Positions 16,610 to 25,964 are shown, numbered from the stretch's first letter. The stretch: 64,000 nt of DNA from Verrucomicrobiota bacterium (GCA_016716505.1 JADJWF010000003.1:682001-746000); one strand, 5' to 3'. Notes: generated by a model not told the origin, from the sequence alone. Made by a program: numbers and translations.

Positions 16610-18652
16610 ATGTTTGAACTCGTCGCCCCTTTCGCCCCCGCCGGCGATCAACCCCAGGCGATCGAAAAGCTCGCCGATGGCTTGCGCCGGGGCTTGAAGC
16701 ATCAAGTGCTCGTCGGCGTCACGGGTTCGGGCAAGACCTTTACGCTCGCCAACGTGATCGCCCGGGTTAACCGCCCGACGCTCGTCCTTTCCCACAACAA
16801 GACGCTGGCCGCCCAGCTCTACGCCGAGTTCAAGGGCTTCTTCCCCCGCAACGCCGTCGAGTACTTCGTCAGCTACTTCGACTACTACCAGCCCGAAGCC
16901 TACATTCCTCGCACCGACACCTTCATCGAGAAGGATTCCAGTCGGAACGACGAAATCGAGCGCCTGCGGCTGTCCACCATGAGCGCTCTTTTTTCCCGGC
17001 GCGACGTGGTCGTCGTAGCCAGCGTTTCCTGCATCTACGGCATCGGCAGCCGCGAGGATTACGAGCAGATGATCGTCAACCTGCGCGTGGGGCAGGAGCT
17101 CTCCCGGGACCAACTCCTTGCCCGCCTGGTGGACCTGCAGTACAGCCGCAATGACGTCAGCCTCGAACGGGGCCGCTTCCGCGTGCGGGGCGACGTCGTC
17201 GAGCTGTGCCCCGCTCACACCGAGGACGCCTTACGCCTCGAGTTTTTCGGCGACCAAATCGAGCGCCTGACCCGGTTTGATCCGCTCACCGGTGAGGCGC
17301 GCGAGGACCTGGCCGCCACCACCGTCTATCCCGGGGCTCAGTTCGTCACTCCGGCGGACAAACTCAAGCGCGCCATGCTCACCATTCGCGAGGAACTCCG
17401 CGAACGCATCGCGTGGTTCGAGGCACGGGGCAAACTCCTTGAAGCCCAGCGCATCAAGATGCGCACCGAGTACGATCTCGAGATGATGGAGGAAATGGGC
17501 TTCTGCTCCGGCATCGAGAATTACTCCCGGCACATCGCCCAGCGCCCCCCCGGCTCGCGTCCTTGCACCCTCCTCGATTTTCTGCCCAAAGATTACCTGC
17601 TGATCATTGACGAGTCCCACGCCACCGTGCCGCAAATCGGCGGCATGTCGGCCGGCGACCTCGCCCGCAAGCAAGTGCTCGTGGACCACGGTTTCCGCCT
17701 GCCCAGCGCCCTGGACAACCGCCCCCTCAAGTTCGATGAATTCCAGGCGCTGCAGGGCCAGACCATCTACGCCAGCGCCACGCCCGGCCCGATGGAGCTC
17801 GAGTGGGCCGCGGGCAACACGGTGGAACTGATCGTCCGGCCGACCGGTCTGGTGGACCCACCGGTCACCGTGAAGCCGCTCAAGGGCCAGATTGACGACC
17901 TCATCGAGGAAGCCCGCAAACGCGTCGAACGCAAGGAGCGTGTCCTCGTCACCACCCTCACCAAGCGCACGGCCGAGGAACTGACCGATTACCTGCGCGA
18001 CATCGGCATCAACGTCCGCTACCTCCACAGCGAAATTGACGCCATCGAGCGCGTGGAAATCCTCCGCGCCCTGCGCAAAGGCGAGTTCGACGTGCTCGTG
18101 GGCATCAACCTCCTCCGTGAGGGCCTTGACCTGCCCGAGGTCGCTCTCGTTGCCATCCTGGATGCCGACAAGGAGGGCTACCTGCGCTCCACGACCAGTC
18201 TTATTCAGACCGCCGGCCGCGCCGCCCGCCACCTCCATGGCGAAGTGATTCTCTATGCCGACGTGCTGACGCAGAGCATCAAGCGGTTCCTCGCCACCTC
18301 GGAATACCGCCGGCAGAAGCAACTCGCCTACAACCGCGAGCATGGCATCACGCCCCGCAGCGTGACACGCGCGGTTGAAGAGAGCCTGTCCAACCGCCAC
18401 GCCAACGCCAGCGCGGCGGCCAGCGTCCTGCAAGAGACCGCTGGCAACTTCGACGTGACCCAGACCCTCCGCGAGTTGGAGGAAGAGATGCTCAACGCCG
18501 CCAACAACCTCGAGTTCGAGAAAGCCGCCCTCTTGCGGGATCAAATCAAGGAATTGAAGCGGCAGTTCGGCGCGGCCGTGGCCTCCCCGGCCTCCCCCGC
18601 CCCGACGGCACCGACCAAGGTCAGCTATCGTAAAGCACGGAAGCGCGTGTAA
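16610..18652 (+). CDS. uvrB: Excinuclease ABC subunit B
   Basis: Damage-verifying helicase-like subunit of nucleotide excision repair; it receives damaged DNA from UvrA and recruits UvrC. The 680 residues include Walker A GVTGSGKTFT, the beta-hairpin region YFDYYQPEAYIPRTDTFIEK, DESH, ASATPGPMELEW, and the C-terminal UVR domain (ELEEEMLNAANNLEFEKAAL) that contacts UvrC. Length is normal. The ATG at 16610 (MFELVAPF) is chosen over 16571. uvrA and uvrC are not nearby, as is usual for scattered uvr genes. Confidence 0.97.
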   Translation: MFELVAPFAPAGDQPQAIEKLADGLRRGLKHQVLVGVTGSGKTFTLANVIARVNRPTLVLSHNKTLAAQLYAEFKGFFPRNAVEYFVSYFDYYQPEAYIPRTDTFIEKDSSRNDEIERLRLSTMSALFSRRDVVVVASVSCIYGIGSREDYEQMIVNLRVGQELSRDQLLARLVDLQYSRNDVSLERGRFRVRGDVVELCPAHTEDALRLEFFGDQIERLTRFDPLTGEAREDLAATTVYPGAQFVTPADKLKRAMLTIREELRERIAWFEARGKLLEAQRIKMRTEYDLEMMEEMGFCSGIENYSRHIAQRPPGSRPCTLLDFLPKDYLLIIDESHATVPQIGGMSAGDLARKQVLVDHGFRLPSALDNRPLKFDEFQALQGQTIYASATPGPMELEWAAGNTVELIVRPTGLVDPPVTVKPLKGQIDDLIEEARKRVERKERVLVTTLTKRTAEELTDYLRDIGINVRYLHSEIDAIERVEILRALRKGEFDVLVGINLLREGLDLPEVALVAILDADKEGYLRSTTSLIQTAGRAARHLHGEVILYADVLTQSIKRFLATSEYRRQKQLAYNREHGITPRSVTRAVEESLSNRHANASAAASVLQETAGNFDVTQTLRELEEEMLNAANNLEFEKAALLRDQIKELKRQFGAAVASPASPAPTAPTKVSYRKARKRV

Positions 18653-18770
18653 GTCATCGGCAGCAGCGCATCGGACCGCCGGTGGGGCTTCCCCGATTCT
18701 CCCAAGGGTCATCCCGTTTGCAGTGGGCTTCCTGCATTCCTTTCCGCCCGGCGGGCATTACACTTTCGGC

Positions 18771-20015
18771 GTGAAAAGAACGCACCCCCTGCCCGTCGCG
18801 GCCGCCACTTTCCGCGGAATCGCGCGAACATCGCCCAGGGTCCCGATCGGACTGCCCCGACGACGTTTCCTCGCCCGCGCCGGAGCAGCCGCGGTCGCGG
18901 CCATCTCCAGCGCCCCATTCCTTGGCGCCGCTGCTTCGGCCACTCTTCGCGCCGCGATTATCGGCCAAACCGGCGGCGGCGATTATGGCCACGGGTACGA
19001 CCGCATCTTGAGTGAGATCGAGGGTGTGGAGGTCGTGGCCGTCGCCGATCCGGATTCGGTCGGACGCGAACAGGCAATCGCTCGTTCTGGCGCACGCCGT
19101 GGCTACGGCGACTTCCGGGAAATGCTCGCGCGCGAGAGACCAGACCTCGTCTCCATCGCCTTCCGTCATCCGCGCAGTCACACGGCAGTCGCCCTCGCCG
19201 CGATCGAGGCCGGCGCTCACCTGTTTATTGAGAAACCACTCACGGAAACCCTTCCTGAAGCCGATCGCGTCGTCGCGGCGGCAAAACAAAAAGGCACCCA
19301 CACGGTGGTGGCCCACAACCGGCGCTACGGCGCCGATTTTCAAAAAGTCCGGGCGCTGCTGAAGGAGGGCTTCCTCGGCCGTGTGCGCGAGGCGCACTTC
19401 CACGGCAAGCAGGATCACCGCGCAGGCGGCGAGGATTTATTGGTGCTTGGCACACACGACTTCGATCTGATGCGTTGGCTGTTCGGCGACCCGCAATGGT
19501 GCTCGGCGACAGTGCTCGTCGGAGGTCGCCATGCCTCCCGAGCGGACGCCCGCGACGGGCGCGAGCCCATACGCGTCATGGGCGACACCGTCCGGGCGCA
19601 GTTCGGCTTCGCGGAAAACGTCGCGGCAACTTGGGAGTCGGTCAGCGCCAAAGACGCGTGGAATCAGCCACCCGGCCCGCGCGAGCACTGGTCCTTCGAA
19701 ATCCTGGGAACGCGGCGGGTGCTGGCGTACCAATCCGGGGTGGGTTTCGCGTTCCTTGACTCCCCTTACCTGTTGCATCCGGCGAATGACCTCAAGTGGC
19801 AACCCTTGCCCACTCCTGCTGGTGAAACCGTGCCGGCGCACCACACTCACATGGGCCGGGACCTGGTTCACGGCGTCCGTACCGGCGAGAGTGCTTTGTG
19901 CTCGGCACAGGATGGCGCTTGGGCGATCGAGATGGTCACCGCTGTCTATCAAGCGCATCTCAATCAGCGCCGCGTCTCGTTTCCCTTGGCCGATCGCACG
20001 GATCCGCTGGCGTGA
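18771..20015 (+). CDS. Gfo/Idh/MocA family oxidoreductase with Tat signal
   Basis: A second NAD(P)-binding oxidoreductase. A twin-arginine-type signal (LPRRRFLARAGAAAVAAISS) directs export. The Rossmann motif is altered: AAIIGQTGGGDYGHGY in place of the usual GxGxxG. HLFIEKPLTETLPEAD contains the conserved EKP. The GTG at 18771 is the start nearest the signal; another GTG at 18723 is possible, and neither has a clear ribosome-binding site. The sugar transporter gene that follows on the same strand suggests a role in carbohydrate use. The modified nucleotide loop may reduce or alter cofactor binding. Confidence 0.88.
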   Translation: MKRTHPLPVAAATFRGIARTSPRVPIGLPRRRFLARAGAAAVAAISSAPFLGAAASATLRAAIIGQTGGGDYGHGYDRILSEIEGVEVVAVADPDSVGREQAIARSGARRGYGDFREMLARERPDLVSIAFRHPRSHTAVALAAIEAGAHLFIEKPLTETLPEADRVVAAAKQKGTHTVVAHNRRYGADFQKVRALLKEGFLGRVREAHFHGKQDHRAGGEDLLVLGTHDFDLMRWLFGDPQWCSATVLVGGRHASRADARDGREPIRVMGDTVRAQFGFAENVAATWESVSAKDAWNQPPGPREHWSFEILGTRRVLAYQSGVGFAFLDSPYLLHPANDLKWQPLPTPAGETVPAHHTHMGRDLVHGVRTGESALCSAQDGAWAIEMVTAVYQAHLNQRRVSFPLADRTDPLA

Positions 20016-20253
20016 CGCCCGAACCGGCCTCAAGCGGCACGAGGGGAGCGCAAACTCCTCCGGGCAACGCCCTTTCCCTTGCGCCGTCTGGAAGGACCCG
20101 CAGACTCCTGTCGCCGCCAATGACCGCGCTTTGCCCGACGACACCATCGCCGCCCCTGCCGCCGCGGAGGACGGCCCGGCTCGTTCCCCGGTCGCTCGGA
20201 CGCGCGTCCGCGTCGGCCGCCTGGCGGCACTCCCGGTCTTGCCCATCCCAGCC

Positions 20254-21702
20254 ATGACTCCTCCCACCCCCGCCGCCGGCGAACCCGTGCGAGCCCGCCT
20301 GGCCTACCTGATTCCGATTTGCCTCGTCGCCACGCTGGGCGGTCTGCTCTTCGGCTACGACACCGGCGTCATCTCGGGCGCCATCGAGCCTCTGACCGCC
20401 AGGTTCCAACTCAGCGACTTCATGAAGGGCTGGACGTCGGGTTGTGTGCTGCTGGGTTGCGCGACCGGCGTTCTCGTGGTCGGGCCGTTGTCGGACCGCT
20501 TTGGCCGGCGCCCGGCCATGATGTTGGCAGCCCTGATGTTTCTCGCCTCCTCCGTCGGCACGGCGCTTCCGCCGGACATCGGCACGTTCATCGTTTTCCG
20601 CTTCCTCGCCGGCGTGGCCATCGGCATCGCCTCGATCTCGACGCCGATGTACATCGCCGAGATCGCCCCGGCGCATCTGCGCGGGCGCATGGTGGCGGTC
20701 AACCAGATCGCCATCGTCGGCGGCATCGCGGCCACGGCTTTCGTCAACTACCTGATCGCGCGCGCGAAGGGCGATCCGGCCCTGCCCGAGGTGCAGACCT
20801 GGTTGATTGAAACCGGCTGGCGATGGATGTTCGCGATGGGGATCGGCCCCTCGGTCCTCTTCGGCGTGCTCTTGTTGGCGATTCCAGAAAGCCCCCGCTG
20901 GCTGGTGGAACAGGACCGTTCGGCGGAAGCGGAAGGCACACTGACCCGCGTGGCCGGCGGTGCCTTCGCGCAGCGTGAACTGGCCGCCATCCGGGAGTCG
21001 CTCGCGGGCCAACGCGGGACTTGGGGCGAAGTGTTCTCGCGTTCCTTGCGGGCGCTGCTGATCGGCATCGCCCTGGCCGTGCTCCAGCAAGTCACGGGCA
21101 TCAATGTCTTCCTCTACTTTGGCGCCACGATCTTCAAAGGGTTGAGTGCCTCGACGGGCGTGGATGCGGGCCTTTTGCAGCAGATCATCATCAATGGGTC
21201 GAGCGCTTTGGCGACGGTGGTGGCGATCGCCACGGTGGACATCTGGGGTCGCCGGCCGTTGATGATCCTGGGCGCCACGGGCATGGGTCTGAGTCTGCTG
21301 GCGATGGGCCTCATGGCCCAGTCCATGCCCCAACCGGCGGCGGGCAGCCAGTGGATGCTGTTCTTCATCATCCTCTACGTCGTCGCGTTTGGATTGTCGG
21401 TCGGGCCGGTGACCTGGGTGATTCTTTCGGAGATCTTCCCGACCGCCGTGCGCGGACGGGCGCTGGGTCTGGCCACCTTCTTCCTCTGGATGGCTGACTA
21501 CGTCGTCACGCAGACGTTCCCCCTTCTTGATGCGAAGGACTCTTGGTTTGTCCAGCAGTTCCATCACGCCTTTCCGTTTTACGTGTACGCCTTCTTCTGC
21601 GTGCTGCTCGTCCTGCTGGTCTGGCGTCGCGTTCCGGAGACCAAGGGCCGAACCTTGGAACAAATCGCGCAGGCATGGCGGCGCCGGCAAGGCGAGTTGT
21701 GA
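20254..21702 (+). CDS. MFS sugar transporter (SP family)
   Basis: Sugar:proton symporter-like permease of 482 residues with 12 predicted membrane helices. Signature motifs: TLGGLLFGYDTGVISGAIEP, GPLSDRFGRRPAMML, the PESPRWL loop, VLQQVTGINVFLYF in TM7, and PETKGRTLEQ near the C-terminus. These are diagnostic for the sugar porter family (XylE/GalP/GLUT-like). The ATG at 20254 is chosen because the helical core begins 20 residues later. The 238 bases after the oxidoreductase hold no separate gene that I can support. The specific sugar is unknown. Confidence 0.95.
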   Translation: MTPPTPAAGEPVRARLAYLIPICLVATLGGLLFGYDTGVISGAIEPLTARFQLSDFMKGWTSGCVLLGCATGVLVVGPLSDRFGRRPAMMLAALMFLASSVGTALPPDIGTFIVFRFLAGVAIGIASISTPMYIAEIAPAHLRGRMVAVNQIAIVGGIAATAFVNYLIARAKGDPALPEVQTWLIETGWRWMFAMGIGPSVLFGVLLLAIPESPRWLVEQDRSAEAEGTLTRVAGGAFAQRELAAIRESLAGQRGTWGEVFSRSLRALLIGIALAVLQQVTGINVFLYFGATIFKGLSASTGVDAGLLQQIIINGSSALATVVAIATVDIWGRRPLMILGATGMGLSLLAMGLMAQSMPQPAAGSQWMLFFIILYVVAFGLSVGPVTWVILSEIFPTAVRGRALGLATFFLWMADYVVTQTFPLLDAKDSWFVQQFHHAFPFYVYAFFCVLLVLLVWRRVPETKGRTLEQIAQAWRRRQGEL

Positions 21703-21761
21703 AGCGACGCCCAGAACGAACGATCGCTCGTCTGTCTGCCGACCACCAAGAACGACCCCAC

Positions 21762-22784
21762 ATGAAATCAGCCTCTGCCGCAGCCCTCGTCCTGGTGGAT
21801 CCGTCGCAGTTCCCCGCGCAGGTTGAACGCGATCTGCTCGCAGCCCTCCGCCGACGGCAGGCCAATCACAAGTTCCACTATGACAGCGTCAAGCAGGCCC
21901 AGAAGTGGCTGCGGGTTCATGAAGCGTTTTCCCCGGCCCGCCGCGATGACGAGGGAGCGCGTCTCTACGCGACCGCCGGTGCGGCCCTGGCCGAAAGCTG
22001 GCAAGTGAACGCCGTCCAGGTGGTGGGGCTAGGCTGCGGCGGCGGCCGGAAAGATGTTGCCCTGATCCGGGAACTGGCCCGTCGGGGTCGCTCGGTTGGT
22101 TACGTGCCCTTGGACGTGAGCCTCCCCTTGACGCTCGTGGCGCGGGAGGCGGCACTCGCGGAGCTGCCGCCCGAACGAATTCAACCCGTCGTGTGTGACG
22201 TGGCCGTTTGCGGCGACCTGAACGGCTTGCTCGCCCCCCTGCGCCCCGCGGGCGCGGCCCGGTGCTACACCTTTTTCGGGATGGTCCCGAACTTCGAGCC
22301 GGGCGCGTGCCTGCCCTCCTTGGCCGGGTTACTGGAGGCCTCGGACCGGTTATTGGTCAGCGCCAATCTCGCGCCAGGCGACGACTACGCGAGCGGCGTG
22401 GCGCGCGTGCTCCCGCAGTACGACAATGCCCCCACCCGCGACTGGCTGTTGACCTGGCTGGAAGACCTGGGCGTGGAGACGCGGCGGGATGGGGGGCTGC
22501 GGTTTCAGGTTGAAGCCGCCCCCGGCGGATCGCCCCTGCGGCGGATTGCGGCGTACTTCGATTTCCACAAGTCCCAAACCCTCCGCGTGGCGGGCGAGAC
22601 GTTCATTTTCCAGCCGGGCGAATCGTTTCGGTTGTTCTTCTCGTACCGCCACACCCCCGAATTGCTGCGCGGGCAACTCGCGGGCGTCGGACTTCGGGTG
22701 GAAGCAAGTTGGATCCTGCCCTCCGGCGAGGAGGGGGTCTTCCTCTGCCGCCCGGTGCCTACGCCTCGCCGGCCTGGGCCTTGA
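21762..22784 (+). CDS. EgtD-like histidine-specific SAM methyltransferase family protein
   Basis: A 340-residue protein resembling the Methyltransf_33/EgtD family, whose best-known member trimethylates histidine for ergothioneine. The SAM loop is VVGLGCGGGRKDVALIRELA; YVPLDVS and CYTFFGMVPNFEP match the family pattern. No EgtB-like sulfoxide synthase gene is nearby, so ergothioneine synthesis cannot be inferred. The 3' end overlaps, tail to tail, the last 26 bases of the truncated transporter on the other strand. The ATG at 21762 was chosen because upstream sequence belongs to the transporter's end. Confidence 0.78.
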   Translation: MKSASAAALVLVDPSQFPAQVERDLLAALRRRQANHKFHYDSVKQAQKWLRVHEAFSPARRDDEGARLYATAGAALAESWQVNAVQVVGLGCGGGRKDVALIRELARRGRSVGYVPLDVSLPLTLVAREAALAELPPERIQPVVCDVAVCGDLNGLLAPLRPAGAARCYTFFGMVPNFEPGACLPSLAGLLEASDRLLVSANLAPGDDYASGVARVLPQYDNAPTRDWLLTWLEDLGVETRRDGGLRFQVEAAPGGSPLRRIAAYFDFHKSQTLRVAGETFIFQPGESFRLFFSYRHTPELLRGQLAGVGLRVEASWILPSGEEGVFLCRPVPTPRRPGP

Positions 22785-23700
22785 ACGTCGGGTGGCGATA
22801 CCGATACCGCACGGCAACCAGGCTGAACAGCACGCCCACCACCGCCGTCAGCGCAGCGTAGAGCAGGAACCGCGACGGGCTGACCGAGGCGTCTTCGGCA
22901 CCCGCCCCGAGAACCTTGGTGATGCCGGTGACCAGCAGATTGCCGAGCGCCACCGTCAGCAACCAGAAGCTCATGATTGTGCTGCGCATCGCCGGCGCCG
23001 CCTCCGCGAAGGCGAACTCCAGCCCGGTTGTCGAGAGCAGAACCTCGCCGGTGGTCAGCACGAGGTACGGCACCGTCTGCCACAGCACGCTGAGCTGCTC
23101 GCCGGCCTCGATGCGTTGCTGCAGCCACGCGACAATCACAAACGACGCCGCGCCAAAGAACATGCCCGCCCCCATTCGCCGCAGCGGCGTAGCCAGCCGG
23201 CCCAGCAGCGGATACACGCCCAAGGTCAGCAGCGGCACCAGCACCATCACCAACGCCGGATTGGCTGACTGCATTTGCTCCGCGCCGATGGTGAATCCGA
23301 ACACGTCAAACGGGACCATCTTCTTCCCTTGGAGCACCCAGGTGGACGTCGTCTGGTCGAACAGCGCCCAAAACACCGGCACGAGCGCGAAGACAAACAA
23401 GATGGGCCCCACGGAGCGCGCAGCCGACACTTCCGCCTCGCTGTGGCGACGGGCCGCCGCCTGCCAGAACGCGTCGGGCAGTTCGAGCCGACCGGTGAGG
23501 CTCATCGCGACGATCAGCAAGTACCAGAACCCGACGCCAACAAGCGCCGTCCCGCCAAGGCCGCGGGCGAACGCGGTCACGTCGTGCATGAGCGCCACCA
23601 CCGTCAGCGCCACCATGGCGAGCGCCGGCAGGCCGAGGCTGGCGAGGATGTTGATGACCGGTGCCGGTGTCAGCCTGGGCCCTTGTGCTGGAGGCCTGAT
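22759..23700 (-). pseudogene. POT/PTR2-type peptide transporter, N-terminal half missing
   Basis: An open frame of about 313 codons running from just after an in-frame TAG (23701-23703). It encodes the C-terminal helices of a proton-dependent oligopeptide transporter: SVGPILFVFALVPVFWALFD, STWVLQGKKM, VLTTGEVLLSTTGLEFAF. POT proteins normally begin with five to six helices including a conserved ExxER motif; these are absent. An ATG at 23616 could give 285 residues but still lacks the proton-coupling half. Upstream the sequence switches to unrelated material. Truncation by rearrangement, or a mis-joined assembly, explains this best. Confidence 0.8.
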
Positions 23701-23758
23701 CTACGACTGCCTCGAAGGCTTCGGGGGCGCTGGCTTTGGCCACACCACCAATACCGCA

Positions 23759-23985
23759 GTACTCGAAACTCACGGGCCCATAGCTGTAACTCCCCGCCGT
23801 CCCATACGGAGTCCAACTCGTCCCGTCGTTGCTGTACACCGGCGTCTGGACCGTTGCCGCACTGGTTGTCGGCACCGCCGTGTTGTAACTGTACCAACTG
23901 TCACCACCACCGACCTCCTGGCTCGCCAGGTAATACTGCGTGTTGGCCGCCAGCGTCACCGGCAGGCGCACCCGCTGCGGGAGCA
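23759..23985 (-). pseudogene. Fragment of a secreted adhesin-like domain
   Basis: An isolated in-frame stretch of about 75 codons reading RVRLPVTLAANTQYYLASQE, then GGGDSWYSYNTAV, and ending YGPVSFEY. This pattern (Leu-Ala-Ala-Asn-Thr-x-Tyr-Tyr-Leu, Gly-Gly-Asp-x-Trp-Tyr, Tyr-Gly-Pro-Val) recurs in large extracellular proteins of Verrucomicrobiota as I recall. Here it has no signal peptide, no partner domains and no proper stop; the surrounding frame turns into antisense-like junk. The rest of 23986-24189 shows nothing I can assign. It is a domain remnant next to the truncated transporter. Confidence 0.5.
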
Positions 23986-24189
23986 GGGTCGGCACGGTCC
24001 AGCTTGGGCCCGCGTCGGGCAGACCGAGGAACGGCACGGCTTTCATCAGGTAGTCGGCCAGCGCCGCCAGGGCGTAGAACATCCGGTTGGCCACCAGGCT
24101 CCCGCTGGGCGGATGGTGCTGGTCCGCCGCGCCCGGCGACCTCGGAGAAATCCGTGCGCCCTCAGCCGACGGGCTGCTAGGCTGCCGCC

Positions 24190-25356
24190 ATGCAACTGAC
24201 CGGAGGCCGGCACCTTGCCTACTGCACCAATATTCACCGCGGCGAAAGCTGGCCGGAGACGCTGGCCAATCTCGAACACCATGCGCTGGCGGTGAAGGAG
24301 CGGGTCTGCCCCCACCGGCCGTTCGCGCTGGGTCTCCGCCTCGGGGCGCGGGCGGCCGCGGAAGTGGGCGATCCAACAGCCTTGAGAGACTTCCGGCGCT
24401 GGCTGGACAAGCACGATTGCTACGTGTTCACCGTCAACGCTTTTCCTTACGGCCAGTTTCACGGGACGCGCGTGAAGGAGCAGGTGTATCGTCCGGACTG
24501 GGGCAGCGAGGCCCGCCTAGAGTACACGTGTCGGGTGTTTGATCTGCTGGCCGACCTGGTCCCGCCCGGCGGCGAAGGCAGTGTCAGCACGGTCCCGGTC
24601 TCGTTCAAAGAGTTCGGCGTCAGCCCGGAGGCGGAACGCGCCATGCGGAGCAACCTCTGGCAGTGCATCGAACACATCGCCGCGCTCAGCGAACGCAGCG
24701 GACGCATCCTCCATCTCGGGCTGGAGCCGGAACCGCTCTGCCACCTGGAGACGACTGAAGAGACGGTCGGTTTCTTCGAGCGGATGCGCGCCGACCGGCC
24801 CGGCGATTCGCGGCTCGACCGGCATCTTGGCATCAACTACGACGCCTGCCATCTGGGGGTGGAATTCGAGGAGGCCCCTGCGGCGTTGGCCCGCCTGCGT
24901 GAAGCCGGAATTCTTTTGAGCAAGGTCCATCTGAGTTCAGCGCTGGCGCTCAACCCCACCTACGAGGGACGCGCCCGCCTGGCCGCTTTTGCGGACCAGA
25001 CCTATTTGCACCAGGTCATCGCCCGCGACCGCAACGGTCAGATCACCCGGCATCGCGATTTGCCGGAGGCACTGGCCAACGATGCGGCAGCCCAGGCCGA
25101 GGAGTGGCGGATCCACTTCCACGTGCCGCTACACTGGGAGCCGGAAGGAGAGCTGGGCACGACACGCGCGCACCTGCTCGGGGTCCTGGACGAGCTGGCG
25201 GTGGACCCTGACCGCTGCCGGCACTTCGAGATGGAAACCTACACGTGGGAGGTCATGCCGGAACCCCTCCGGTCGCGGAGCGTAGTGGAACAGTTGGAGC
25301 GGGAGTATGTCTGGACGCTGGCGCGTTGGACGGAACGCGGCGTCGGCCCCGCGTGA
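24190..25356 (+). CDS. eboE: EboE-like metabolite traffic protein (TIM-barrel)
   Basis: A 388-residue protein matching the EboE family of the eboABCDEF cluster, which cyanobacteria and other bacteria use to move natural-product precursors to the periplasm. Recognisable blocks: GGRHLAYCTNIHRGESWPE, VFTVNAFPYGQFHG, KEQVYRPDW, HLGLEPEPLCHLETTEE, GINYDACHLGVEFE, FHVPLHWEPEGELGTTR. The fold resembles xylose-isomerase-type TIM barrels with conserved His/Glu that may bind metal. The other ebo genes are not in this window: upstream is the broken transporter region, downstream a zinc-ribbon gene on the opposite strand. The ATG at 24190 is directly followed by the conserved N-terminus. Confidence 0.85.
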   Translation: MQLTGGRHLAYCTNIHRGESWPETLANLEHHALAVKERVCPHRPFALGLRLGARAAAEVGDPTALRDFRRWLDKHDCYVFTVNAFPYGQFHGTRVKEQVYRPDWGSEARLEYTCRVFDLLADLVPPGGEGSVSTVPVSFKEFGVSPEAERAMRSNLWQCIEHIAALSERSGRILHLGLEPEPLCHLETTEETVGFFERMRADRPGDSRLDRHLGINYDACHLGVEFEEAPAALARLREAGILLSKVHLSSALALNPTYEGRARLAAFADQTYLHQVIARDRNGQITRHRDLPEALANDAAAQAEEWRIHFHVPLHWEPEGELGTTRAHLLGVLDELAVDPDRCRHFEMETYTWEVMPEPLRSRSVVEQLEREYVWTLARWTERGVGPA

Positions 25357-25404
25357 AAGGACAGGATGCGCTTAACGGCCCGGGGGCGCTCGCCGAACCA
25401 GCCA

Positions 25405-25436
25405 AACGGGCGCCGGAAGGGTCCGGCGCTTCCGTT
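25405..25436. terminator. Stem-loop between convergent genes
   Basis: GCGCCGGA (25410-25417) pairs perfectly with TCCGGCGC (25422-25429) across a 4-base loop, and outer arms AACGG/CCGTT extend it. It lies between the ends of eboE (25356) and the zinc-ribbon gene (25454). No U-run follows on either strand, so it is a strong hairpin that may end or protect both transcripts rather than a classical terminator. Confidence 0.45.
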
Positions 25437-25453
25437 CGGACCATGCCCCGCGG

Positions 25454-25816
25454 TCAGGCGGTGACAAGGGTGTCGGCCGACTTGCGGCGCCCGCGCCGGG
25501 CGGGCTTGACCGGCGCCGGATCAGGTGGCGCGAGAATCAGATAGCGCCCGCAGTATTCGCACATCGCCACGTCTTCGTCGCGGATCAGCGCCGCGTAGGG
25601 TCCGGAGGGGATCTTCATCCGGCACCCGCCGCAGACGCCATGATGGACAAGCGCCACGGCCTTTTTGGCGCGGGCTTTGAAGCGGTCGTAATGAGCCAGC
25701 AGAGGCGCGGGGATTTCGTCGCGGAGGGCGGATGCCTCGTGGCAGTGATCGGCGGAAGTTGACTGGGGTCCGAATTCGATTTCTTGAAGTTTCAGCAGTT
25801 GCTCGATGACTTTCAT
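25454..25816 (-). CDS. C4-type zinc-ribbon protein (CT398/DUF164-like)
   Basis: A 120-residue protein. The N-terminal half is helical (VIEQLLKLQEIEFG, DRFKARAKKAVALV), followed by a zinc ribbon with CGGC and CEYC, and a basic tail (KPARRGRRKSADT). This resembles the C-terminal part of the coiled-coil zinc-ribbon family around DUF164/CdsZ, but is half the usual length because the long coiled coil is missing. The ATG at 25816 is chosen over 25858. Function unknown; nucleic-acid or protein binding is inferred from the ribbon and basic tail. Confidence 0.8.
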   Translation of the reverse strand: MKVIEQLLKLQEIEFGPQSTSADHCHEASALRDEIPAPLLAHYDRFKARAKKAVALVHHGVCGGCRMKIPSGPYAALIRDEDVAMCEYCGRYLILAPPDPAPVKPARRGRRKSADTLVTA

Positions 25817-25964
25817 AGACTCGTCGCCCGGATTTCTCCGGATCGAGAGCATCTTCACAAAATCGTAACAGACAACACCAGCGAAATCACGAGGGCTACA
25901 ATGACCCTGATTAGCGCCGCTGAGTGTTGGTCAACGCTGGGACCAAGCCCGAAGTCGAGCCCGC

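Noticed and set aside
17231..18712. 493-codon minus-strand open frame opposite uvrB
   Set aside because: Antisense to a highly conserved gene, without any family motif of its own.
19960..21690. 576-codon minus-strand open frame opposite the sugar transporter
   Set aside because: Shadow of the MFS gene; the product is charged and low in hydrophobic residues with no recognisable motif.
23306..24376. 356-codon minus frame covering the adhesin fragment as a real gene
   Set aside because: Only the central 75 residues look like protein; the two ends are the shadow of the transporter gene and of the eboE start, so it is not an intact gene.
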